From Omnitrophica bacterium GWA2_52_8 (GTDB lineage: Bacteria > Omnitrophota > Omnitrophia > Omnitrophales > Aquincolibacteriaceae): a stretch of 7,955 bases of DNA. The number at the start of each line of letters is the position of its first letter. The stretch's first letter is position 1. The translations under genes and the position numbers were made by a program. Shown piece after piece: positions 1 through 7,955 of the stretch. The notes under the pieces were generated by a model. That model saw only the letters and a list, made by a program, of their open reading frames with translations, was not told the origin of the DNA and ran no database searches. Location of the stretch: contig MHFC01000037.1 in assembly GCA_001804025.1 (NCBI GenBank), positions 3,791 to 11,745 on the forward strand. The letters run 5' to 3'.

Positions 1-3000
1 AATGCTCGCGACCTTGATCCTGAGCCAGCGAGTATTCTTGAGCTTCTTTGTCGGATCCACGATATAGTCCATCATGTAAACTTCATTACCGGCCAGGGCT
101 CCGATCGCACGGCGTATCGGGGAGGTAAATTTCATCCGGATCAAGAGAAGAATCACAAAAACAAACAGCATCTCGCCGAAAAGCGAATGCACGACTTCCT
201 GGATGCCGATAAAAAAGCTGGAAAGAAGGCCATAAAGCAGGATTTCCGCAAATAATTTTTCCGAAATGCGTCCGCGGATCACAAGGTCATTCCAGTACCG
301 GCTAATTGCGTCAAGCTGAAGCGCACCGCTTTCCCGCGCAAGCACGTTTTTGTCGTCAAACCGGCCCCATTTCATTTCGCGGTCTTCGAATTCAATCATA
401 TGTGCCGGGAACTGCTCCATAAAAGCGGATGAAAGGACCAACCCCACCCGTCCTTCTGCGGAATGAATTTCATCTTCACTTTCAAGGAGCTTTGCGTCAT
501 TCGGACTCATGCGCAATAACACCTGCGCATACCGTCCCTTTTCGGCATTTTCGCCGCTCATTCCGGGATTCATAGGCTGCTGAGCCCCGGGCTGCCACAA
601 ATAAGCTCTGTGATAAACCTTCAGATTGAAGCCAAATTTTCCGAATCCTCGTACCATGCCGTCGGATGCCATCATCCCGATTTGAAAGAAAAAAAGATTG
701 GGCTGGGCCGCCTCCCCAATAATTAATCCGAGCAGTGATTCATTCGGATTGGAGAACATGATCCGGGGCTGAAGAATTGTATAACCGGATGTCACATTCC
801 CGTATCGATCAAATTGTGCCTGGTTGGCCTCATGCTCCAACTGAGCGATGAGCCGAAGGCCGGAACCTTTTCCGACCCAATTATCGTTATCATTAATGAG
901 CATATCCGAAATTTTGGGATGATTCGTACGCCCGTAAGCATCGGGATTATTTAAATGAAATTTCCCTTGAGCATCACGTTGACCATCAGGTCTCAGATAG
1001 TTATCCACAATCGGGTTTTCAGCTTCTAATGAGTCGATCTCTCCGATTTGTTTTCCGTCCACGGCACCTTGATTGAGATACCCGCGGAAATACTCGGTAT
1101 CCGCTTTCAAAATACCCGGATAATCAAACGGAATCCTTGTCTCGCCGGTCATGATAAATTGGACAAGAAATTGATATGGAAATGGTTTTGCATAATCCGA
1201 AGCATAGCCACCCCAGTTTTTTGGCGAACGCACGATAATCATAAATCTTTCTTCGGGAATCGGCTGTCCGTTCACTTGATACTCCGGCAAATTACGTAAA
1301 TAGGCGACGCGCTGCGCAATGCGCCGGTAATTTTGAAAGCGGTTTGGATTCGGGATTTTATTTCCGGCACTGTCCTCGATGAATTCAGACCCTTCCTTTG
1401 CTTCAACAAGCAGGATGGCTCGAAAATTTGGGTCGTTATTTCCGATTACGGATTTCAGCATCGATCTGATCGTAATGTCCGCACTTTCATTTGTAAATAA
1501 TCCTCCTTCATTCGCAATCTCTTGCGCAAGCTGCTGCCTCACAGCGGGATCAGCAATTTCATGAAGTCGGACATCGTTATCTGTTTGCGTGAGCTGATCT
1601 CCCCACCACGGCACAACGATAGCTCCGGAGACGCTTTGGGGCAAACCCTTATTCCCCACCACATTTCCGGATTCGTCGACTTCCGTTTCAAACTTTTGCG
1701 GCAAGTCGCGTGGTCCGACAAAATTCCCGATACGGTTCGTCAAGCCCTCCACGCCAGGAATCGGAAGTAACGTTCCGACCGCTTTAACCAGGTCCCCCAG
1801 GAACTCCCGCCCGCTCAGGATATCCTTCATGTTGAGATCGAAAGAAATCTTCAGCAGGTAATAATTGATCATCAGCGACCGGAGAAAAGCAAAGGCCGCA
1901 AAATGATCCAGAAATACGGCAAACCCGTAGGCATAGATCACATACGCTTCAAAGAGGAAAAAGATGGGATTAGACGGCAATTCGAGGAACCAGAATTTAA
2001 ATTTCAAGGACGCCGGTGTCCTTAAATGGGTATCCGGATTCGGAATCTCTCCCACACGGCTTTTGGTCATGTCCTCGACTTTGGATTGTTGATAGCCCAT
2101 CCACGGCACGGGCATATTTTTCATGATTGTCGTGACCAAAAAGAGAATCAGCATCGTCAACATACCCGGAGTTTCAGCCGATGGCATCGGGAATATCGTC
2201 AGATTGAATGTCAACCCGATCGCCACCGTCAGCATGATGGTAAGAAAATCAACGAACCGCTGGGAGATAAAGTGCATCAGATGATAAATAAACGGTCCGC
2301 GCATTCTGAAGTGCGAGTGACCGCGCACTCCCGGAATCAGGTCCCGGCGGATAATTCCGTTGTAAATGCTGATCGCAGCCGTCGCGATAACGGCCGTCCA
2401 GAAAGCACTTTTAAGTTTGGTCTTTTGCAAATCATAAATCTTTGCATAGATCGGTTTTCCCGCATCCAATTTCTGCTGGATTTCCGGAATGGACGCAAGC
2501 CGGTCCATAACTTTTTGACGCATACCGGCCGTCACCGAATCGTCGACGGACTGATACCAGTCCAGAATTTCTTTTTTTACATCTGCAGACCTATAACCGC
2601 TGACAGACTGGACCACATCCACGAGCCCAATCTGGTCTTCAAGTTCTCCCGACATATCCAGATACAGGACAATGTCCAGCAATGAAAAATTAGTGATATT
2701 GACGCGCAGCGATGCCGGATCATTCCATTCTCTTTTTTCTTCGATTGCAATCCGGTCTTTAAGAAAACCTGCAATTCCCTGCGCTTCGGCCATGAGCTGG
2801 CTGAATTTTGCCGGGCTGATATTGCGCTCGGCCATGCGCTTTTCAACCGCTTGCATAAACGACAGATCATCAGGCTGGACCATTCGGCCGCCGGGAAGCG
2901 TAATCCATTTTTTCAATTGCTTCGAGACATGCCCTTCGAGGGCTCCTTTCAGATCCTCAGTCCGGTCAGGCTTGGATTTGAAATCCTGTTGAATTTCCTG

Positions 3001-6000
3001 CAGCGTCCATTTTTTAGGATCCGGCTCTTTGGCGAGGCCGATCTTGAACCATGAATCCGCCAGGTAGAGCGCCATTTCGGGGTCGGCCGGGAAGCTTTCG
3101 GCTCCAATTTTTAGATTTTTTGCAGTATCGCGGACCAACCGGGCGTTTTTGAGCCAAAAATCAATATCATCCGGTGCCGTCCCGCTGTTGTAAGCGCTGT
3201 CAGCCAGCAGACGGATCCGCTCGTCGCGCAGCCGCAGGTCCATGAGAGCCGCGCTTGCGCCGCTTTCCTTATAATAAGCCGTCAGCTGTTCTTTTAGATA
3301 TTCCGCCAGATTGAGGACTTCGATCAACCGGTCGATTTCCTTGCCGATGTAGCCGTCCCGGATTTTATTCAGTTCTTCTTTAGAGGCCTTGGCCGCCTGG
3401 TCTTCCGTCAGCCCGCCCAATTCCACGGCAATTATGCGCAAATGGTCAACCTGTGTAATTCCCCAGGTCTGGAAAATTGCGGTCGCAAAAGAAGCCACCA
3501 CCGCCTCCTGCTCCTCATCCAGGCGACCCTCCGCAGGCAGACCGAGTTTGTCTTTATAAACTTGCCGATAAGCTTCCCGCACACGGTCAGTCACCGTCAC
3601 AAAGCGGAACACCACGTCATCCACGCTGTAGCCGGACTCCACCATTTTATCCGCAAGAAGCACGAGCTCCTTGCGGTCCATCGTGGGCACTGTCTGAAGA
3701 ATGTCACCGCGCAATTTGATTTTATCCTGCCGTGAGGGGTAGCTTTGCGCATGCTGCTCGCGGGTCTTTTCCCATAAAAGATTGCGGCGTTCCCAGATCG
3801 AGACCGCTCCAAGTCCGTCATGCCAGTCGCGGGATTTTTCCATCACTTTGGTCTGCGCCAGCTTGATGTTGCGGAGCTCCATCATGCGTTCCACGCGTTC
3901 GGGATAGCGCTTGAAATTTGCGGCAAACTCCGGAACCAATAGATCCATCAGCGGGTCGACAACCGCTTTCAAATGATTATCGACTTGTTTGGGGGCGCGC
4001 GCGTCAACCCAGTCGATCATCGTATCGCTAACAGTGCCCTTTACCATATCCAAACGCTCGAGTAGTTCGCGCTGATACATCTCAACACTACTATCGGGCA
4101 AGTTCGGGTCCTGAGCCTGGAGTTGGGTTTTCAACTGAGTGGTCCAGCCCCGCCCCTTTTGAATGTCTGTGTCGTCCGGAATTTCGTTGAAGAAATTGCG
4201 CCAGGCCCACATCATATCTCTCACTGCAGACCCTTCGACCCCCACATCGGCCATTCCAAGATCGGTTTGCGATACCTTTTCAATGTAGCGGCGCATCTGC
4301 ATCCGCCTGACGGGCCAAACACCGAACAACGCCTTTTCTTTGTAAATGGGTCTGTCTTGATAGTCCGGATGAAGGACTTCGTTAACCTTGCGGAATCTGC
4401 GGGTCCTGGAGCTGACTTCAACAGGATCGACAAACTCACCGAGCCCGAGATAATGTTCGGTTTGAATAATGACGTAGTCTTTCAGCCAGTCCCGCAGCCA
4501 GGTTTCGTCCCGTCCGAGACGCTGGACCATAAAAACAAATCCAAAACGCTGCCAGCGGTCAACCTTTGGAAATTTGGACGTAACTGCGGCAACCTCCTGA
4601 TCGGCCGCCGAAGCCGCATCCGCCTGACTTTTGCCTGCGCCGACAGCTTTATCAAAAGCCGCTTGCCGGATATTTTTTAAGACCTCGATTTTTGCCGCTT
4701 TCTCTTCCTGCTCAAAAACACCGTCCAGCTTCAGGACCTCGGCAATCTGGTCTTCGGTCAGCAGATTGTCCTGCATTTTTTCAAACCAGGAAGAAAGGTC
4801 GGCCAAGTCGATACGCTCTGCTTCTCCCTTTGCATCACGATGCCGCAGCATGTAGGCCGCCAGCCACAACATTTCGGCCCGCGCGTGTTCGAGCAAGCGT
4901 TTTTCAAGATCATTAACCGCAACCGCATGGACAGCGCCGCTCAGTGCCTGTTCTTTCATAATTTCCTCTACTTCATTGGCAACTTTCTCGACTGCTTCCG
5001 GAGCCCGGACTTTTTGCTCCCGCAGTCCTTCAAGTCCGTTTCCTTCTTCGATAATGCTGACAAGACTGTATTTTTGGCCATTTTTGTGAAGATCGAGATC
5101 AGGATCAACCCACTTGCGGTTATCCGGTACGGCGTCGGGGTCTGCCGCATACCGCTTGAGTTCGGGCAAAAGTCCTTCCTTTTGCAAGATGGGCTTGAAA
5201 TTCTTTTCGCCCTCCGCCGCCAGGAGGCGCAGACGGCTGCTCGTCGACACCGCGGCAAAGAAATCTTCGGGCGTCGTGAGAATCGATACGATCGGATGCG
5301 AAAGCTCGGGAATCACGCGCTGCGTGTCATAATAAAAAATGTAGTAGTAAATGTTTTCCGCGTCTTCAAGCACCTTGGGCCGGCCGTCTTCGATCCAGTT
5401 GGATGCCGCGGCGCTTTTTTGCATTCTCAAAAGGTTCGCCCAGCCCGTTGCGATTTCATCGGGCGTAAGCCGGTAACGTCCCCAGATCTTTTCGAGCACC
5501 TTGGTCCGCGCCGAAAACTCACCCCAGACAATCTGACGGGCGCGCTTGTCGCGCATCTGCGGGTCCAGGTCGTCGTGGAAACGGTTGATGCCCTTGTAAT
5601 ATTCCGCCAGGGCGCCTTTCAAATGCAGTGTTTCATATAAATTTGCATCTGCAGTGCTCCCGTTGGCCTGTTTCAGCACATCCGCAAAAAATTCGGGATG
5701 AAGCGTGATTAGAATGGCCGCATTCAAGGCCCGCACAACCTGATCGTCCGGCAATTCGGTATTCTGTTCGTCTTCTTGAATCACTTTCAGCCAGCGCTGG
5801 GCATCGGGATTTAATTGAGCGGACTGGATGGCCAAGCGTTTATGCAGGTCTGGTATCGAGATGAGCAGGTTGACGGCGTTTAGAAGATCTTGTTCGCCGG
5901 CCGCGGCCGCGTTCGCAGGTGTAGTCTTTGCCTGCGTCAGAATATATTGCGTGGCCGCATCGGCATTCAGGGCAAGCGACTGGCGGACCCGGCCAAAATC

Positions 6001-7955
6001 CAACTGCGCCGGTTTCAAATGCAGGTGCGCAAAGTTTTGAATGATATATGCCATGTTCTGCGTATGGTAGGAAAACCACTCCTCGCGGGGAATGTTCTTG
6101 TCTTCCTTGATCCTTCCCTTGCGAAAATCCAGAATCAGCGCGGAGACATGGCCCTGGAGAAAATTCCAGGCATTGTTGTCCTGAACAAAATCATCAAGGC
6201 TGTTGACTGTAGCCGCGCGCACATCAATTTGATCATCGGGATAACCCTGATCAAACAAATAGAGCTCATACACGGCCCTGAAGAATTGCTGTCCGGTCTT
6301 TGCATTCGGATCTGCGGGCGGCAATTGCGCATATTGGTTCAACTCGGTCAAAACCGCGATAAGATCATCGGCAACTTTTTCCGTGTCTTTCCAGCTCCGG
6401 TCCACATGATCAAAATAGGTGGCACGGAAATCACGCCAGCCTTCGACGGTCGCATGTACTTTAGCGTTCGAGCGGTTTGACGCGGCATCCACGGTCAAAA
6501 TGCCTTTGCCCCAGCGTAAATCGACGATTTTTTGAACTTCGGCGAATATGACCGCTTCATAATCAGCAGGGAGACCGGCCGCGGCGGCACCGCCGGAAAC
6601 AGGCGCGGGCGGCTGATAATGCAGGACGCCGCCGAAGATCTCCCTCAATGTGGGAATCCATCCCAAGTCCGACACGGCCGTTTCGGGTTTACCGCTGCGT
6701 GCCGATTTGTCTCCGTTTGCCTTTTGCGCGTCTTCGACGCTTTTCTGAACCCCGAGACGTTTGATGACCCAGTCTTTCCATGCCCAGGGCGCCAAATCCG
6801 CTTCGTCCTTCAGGGCGTCGCGCGCAAGGGCAATCACCGTTGCTTGAAACTGCGGATTTTTGATTAACTCCTCATAGCCCCAGGGTCCGTATTGCGGATC
6901 ATCAATATCCTGCTGTTTCCTGGCCGTTGCGATGATCGTGTCCCGGTGCGTAATCTGTTGACCGGCCGGTATAAAATCAAAATAAGGCAGCAGACTCAGC
7001 TTATTCATCTCATCTCTTGTAAAGACCTCATCTTGTCCAAACAGATTAATCAGCTGCTTGGTTTCAATTTCTCCTGCCGCAAACGCACGTTCATCGGTAC
7101 CGGGCTGATTGGCTGAAAATACGTTCCAGGCCAGGAACATACTTTGGGCATTGCGCGTGGCCCGGATTTCGTCCAGCGTCGGGAGCGCCGCACCGGTCGC
7201 ATTGATCTGACTGGCAGGAGCCTTTAGTTTGTCGGCCGTCAATGAAGTCAAAGGAAATTGCTCTTTGAGAAGCGCGCGATACAAGATTTCCGCATAGCCT
7301 TGAGCTTGAGGCGATTGGCTGAGAATCTTTTGCGCCTTGACCGGGTCGCCCAGATAGCGGCCGATCCGTTCGGCAATGAGCAGCCATGTGTCCCAGCCCT
7401 GCTGGATCAGGCGCGGATGACTTCCCTGAATTTCCTGGGTCGCCATTTGCATGAAAATCATCAGATTCCCCTGATTTTCAGACGAGATCTCAAGAAGGTT
7501 GCGCGTGATATTAAACCGGGCTGCGATTTGGGCGTCCGTCAACTCCGGCGTTCCAGCCGGATTGCCCTGCGCGTCGTATTTCTGGCCGTAAACAACCTTG
7601 GCGTATTTCGGCCAATACGCATTGGCCTGTTTCACAATGTCATCCGGATTAACAACGGACATAAGCTCGAGCATTTTTTTACCGCGGTCTTCGGTGATGT
7701 CCCAGCCGTCGATCAGACGCCCCATCGTAAACGCCGTCACAAATCCGAACACACGAGGATTGCGGAGATTGAAAGGATATGCCGGGTCAAATTTTTCGAG
7801 GATGGCTTTGACATCCTGGACATTCGAAGCCATGTAATCTTCAAGAAGCTGACGCAAATCACCCATCGGCATCTTGGCATTCTCGGCGAACTCGAGCAGA
7901 GCGCTGATCAGCGCCAGGTCCCGCTCGTTATTGCGGTCAATCGGCGGCGCGCCCG
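1..7955 (-). CDS. Interior of a giant membrane protein with a cyclic-glucan-synthase-like glycosyltransferase domain (partial at both ends)
   Basis: A single reading frame runs across the entire minus strand: 2651 sense codons with no in-frame stop, read codon by codon, plus two bases of an incomplete codon at 7954-7955. Neither start nor stop is in the window, so the full protein exceeds 2,650 residues. Order: unrecognised helical region (residues 1-1850), about five membrane segments (1851-2034), a GT-A-type glycosyltransferase related to the GT84 part of NdvB/Cgs (about 2102-2552), a membrane hairpin (2567-2605) and a basic tail. NdvB-type synthases are themselves large (nearly 3,000 residues) but have far less sequence before the glycosyltransferase. 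Not one cysteine codon occurs. The likely role is synthesis or transfer of a surface or periplasmic glucan; this rests on the domain alone. No promoter or ribosome binding site for it is visible. The frame is certain; the function is inferred. Confidence 0.97.
139..255 (-). other. Membrane block 2: transmembrane hairpin after the glycosyltransferase domain
   Basis: Two hydrophobic stretches, residues 2567-2587 (193-255) and 2595-2605 with its flanks (139-171), are separated by a short turn. The flanks are basic on both sides (RGRISEK before, RMKFTSPIRR after), which places both ends in the cytoplasm if the hairpin crosses the membrane twice. Membrane segments following the transferase are expected in the NdvB/Cgs arrangement. 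The remaining sequence (1-138) is a basic, probably cytoplasmic stretch that continues beyond the window. Confidence 0.75.
301..1650 (-). other. Divergent GT84-like glycosyltransferase domain (cyclic beta-1,2-glucan synthase type)
   Basis: In order, I see what look like the core elements of the NdvB/Cgs transferase: a first strand AIVVPWWGD (residue 2111), GNNDPNFRAILL (2171; the family usually has ANPDPNLxFALL), RFMIIVRSPKNWG (2236; family RFFLFHRPRRWN), a DxD site within INDNDNW (Asp 2355 and 2357; family LDADT), GYTILQPRI (2390; family GYGILQPRV), FGKFGFNLKVYHR (2437; family FGKGIYDVDAF), SEDEIHSAEGRVG (2492; family SHDLIEGCYARAG) and REMKWGRFD (2525; family RxHRWIRGDWQ). The run GYxILQPR is the most diagnostic. 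These enzymes build beta-1,2-glucan from UDP-glucose on the cytoplasmic face. The basic WERKRGKL segment of the family is not recognisable, so donor use and even activity are uncertain. An alternative is another GT2-like processive transferase. Family patterns are from memory, not from a search. Confidence 0.75.
1852..2403 (-). other. Membrane block 1: about five transmembrane segments before the glycosyltransferase domain
   Basis: Hydrophobic stretches occur at 2350-2403 (residues 1851-1868), 2191-2256 (1900-1921), 2122-2163 (1931-1944, possibly extending to 1950), 1909-1965 (1997-2015) and 1852-1902 (2018-2034); the last contains an Arg and is the weakest. The loop between segments 1 and 2 is strongly basic (many Arg and His, for example RRDLIPGVRGHSHFRMRG). 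The loop after segment 3 is also basic, whereas the loop between 2 and 3 is short and uncharged apart from a Glu. By the positive-inside rule the basic loops are cytoplasmic. Membrane segments directly before the transferase match the layout of NdvB/Cgs proteins. Exact number and ends of helices are estimates by eye. Confidence 0.8.
2404..5886 (-). other. Long helical region C of the giant protein (residues 690-1850), function unrecognised
   Basis: About 1,160 residues of mainly helical, highly charged sequence lead into the membrane block. The T-x-D-type helix-start motif recurs at residues 734 (LPDDQV), 829 (LTPDEI), 1065 (LTEDQI), 1442 (YSVDDV), 1515 (LTEDQA) and 1692 (VQPDDL), with irregular spacing, which suggests a decayed solenoid. 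Charged helices are prominent near residues 1000-1100 and 1500-1570. A Tyr cluster (NIYYYIFYY) lies at 5329-5355. No nucleotide-binding loop, hydrolase triad, heme or iron-sulfur motif was seen. In cyclic glucan synthases the sequence ahead of the transferase is a helical accessory region of only a few hundred residues, so this is either a greatly expanded counterpart or an unrelated scaffold joined to it. Confidence 0.6.
5887..5925 (-). other. Ala-rich interdomain linker 2
   Basis: Residues 677-689 read TTPANAAAAGEQD, a short low-complexity Thr/Pro/Ala segment separating domain B from the following helical region. It repeats the AAAAG core of linker 1, and its DNA is a local GC spike (gcggccgcggcc on the minus strand). 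Confidence 0.65.
5926..6561 (-). other. Helical domain B between the two Ala-rich linkers (residues 465-676)
   Basis: This segment of about 212 residues is bounded by an Ala/Pro linker on each side and is therefore the clearest candidate for an autonomous domain in the N-terminal region. It carries several Trp and Phe residues (for example EGWRDFRATYFDHVDRSWKD, residues about 505-524) and predicted long helices. No catalytic or binding motif of a family I know is visible. Its linkers suggest it may move independently of its neighbours. It could be one copy of a domain that recurs elsewhere in the full-length protein, which cannot be seen from this window. Confidence 0.5.
6562..6615 (-). other. 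Pro/Ala/Gly-rich interdomain linker 1
   Basis: Residues 447-464 read QPPAPVSGGAAAAGLPAD, low in complexity and lacking hydrophobic core residues, between two well-structured helical stretches. This is typical of a flexible boundary between folded domains. It shares an AAAAG core and the GC-rich DNA word ggccgcggc with the second linker about 640 bases away. Confidence 0.7.
6616..7955 (-). other. Helical region A of the giant protein (residues 1-446), function unrecognised
   Basis: I do not recognise a family here. The sequence reads as successive amphipathic helices with short turns, rich in Ala, Leu, Gln, Asp, Lys and Trp, without obvious signal peptide, membrane segment or metal-binding cluster. 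Helices often begin with a capping motif of the type L/F-T-x-D-x-I/M, at residues 86 (ITEDRG), 138 (LTDAQI) and 311 (FTRDEM). A stretch around residues 185-225 (GWDTWLLIAERIGRYL, then a KAQKIL helix) has the look of a TPR-like helix pair, but I cannot assign it to TPR or any named solenoid. It ends at a Pro/Ala/Gly linker. A helical scaffold or protein-interaction arm is plausible; an enzymatic domain is not excluded. Confidence 0.6.

Noticed and set aside
1455..1508. A near-perfect ribosome-binding sequence AAGGAGGA ten bases before an ATG (minus strand, ATG at 1490-1488)
   Set aside because: The ATG is out of frame with the giant gene and opens only 11 codons before TGA at 1457-1455. It sits inside the transferase domain where the codons encode NEGGLF. 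A chance match.
1539..1721. Short minus-strand frames, including 2577-2870, 3597-3821, 4221-4439, 4968-5258, 5840-6079, 6135-6332 and 7091-7387
   Set aside because: All lie in the two other minus-strand registers and fully overlap the long frame. They have Cys/Arg/Ser-rich compositions typical of out-of-frame translation.
2644..2658. DMSGE after a hydrophobic strand (IVLYLDMSGE), resembling the DxSxS metal site of von Willebrand A domains
   Set aside because: The second Ser of the motif is Glu, and the expected following helix and later Thr/Asp metal ligands are not apparent.
4957..4968. In-frame ATG at 4959-4957 with GAGG just upstream, a possible internal start of a shorter product
   Set aside because: The sequence on both sides is continuous helical protein in the same frame with no stop or domain boundary nearby, and Glu-Glu codons easily mimic a ribosome-binding site. 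Not enough to call a second start.
4840..5640. Plus-strand open frames of up to 266 codons (also 4123-4680, 5890-6480 and 2026-2685)
   Set aside because: They are antisense to the giant gene in exactly its codon register. Stops in that register require TTA, CTA or TCA codons in the real gene, which it uses rarely, so long shadows arise automatically. Their translations are His/Arg-rich and show no family features.
1..7955. RNA genes, CRISPR arrays, insertion sequences, terminators
   Set aside because: No direct repeats with regular spacing, no inverted-repeat ends, no hairpin followed by a T-run at a gene end, and no tRNA or rRNA-like stretch was seen; the coding frame explains the whole window.

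Overview
The whole window is the interior of one very large protein-coding gene on the minus strand. In the register whose codons begin at plus positions congruent to 0 mod 3 (first complete codon 7953-7951, last 3-1), I read 2651 consecutive codons and found no stop. The frame is open at both ends, so neither the start nor the stop of the gene is here. There is no intergenic DNA, and I see no second gene, RNA gene, promoter, terminator, repeat array or mobile element. Residue numbers below count from 1 at the first complete codon (7953) and are window-relative.

Layout in protein order, from high to low coordinates: (1) about 1,850 residues of unrecognised, mostly alpha-helical, charged and Trp-rich sequence, interrupted by two short Ala/Pro linkers at 6562-6615 and 5887-5925; (2) a membrane block of about five segments at 1852-2403; (3) a roughly 450-residue GT-A-type glycosyltransferase domain at 301-1650, which resembles the glycosyltransferase (GT84) part of cyclic beta-1,2-glucan synthases (NdvB/ChvB/Cgs) but is strongly diverged; (4) a membrane hairpin at 139-255 and a basic tail that runs off the window.

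The likely picture is a giant membrane-anchored protein. A huge helical arm is probably outside the cytoplasmic membrane, judged by the positive-inside pattern. The glycosyltransferase module sits on the cytoplasmic side, enclosed by membrane segments as in cyclic glucan synthases. The remainder of the protein, which in NdvB relatives includes a GH94-like phosphorylase domain, would lie beyond position 1. The 2651 residues contain no cysteine at all.

The organism cannot be named from one gene. Composition is roughly 50-55% GC and bacterial in style. Giant genes with large helical regions and carbohydrate-active modules are known from Candidatus Omnitrophota and some other little-cultured bacterial phyla, so Omnitrophota is my best guess (inference, moderate to low confidence).
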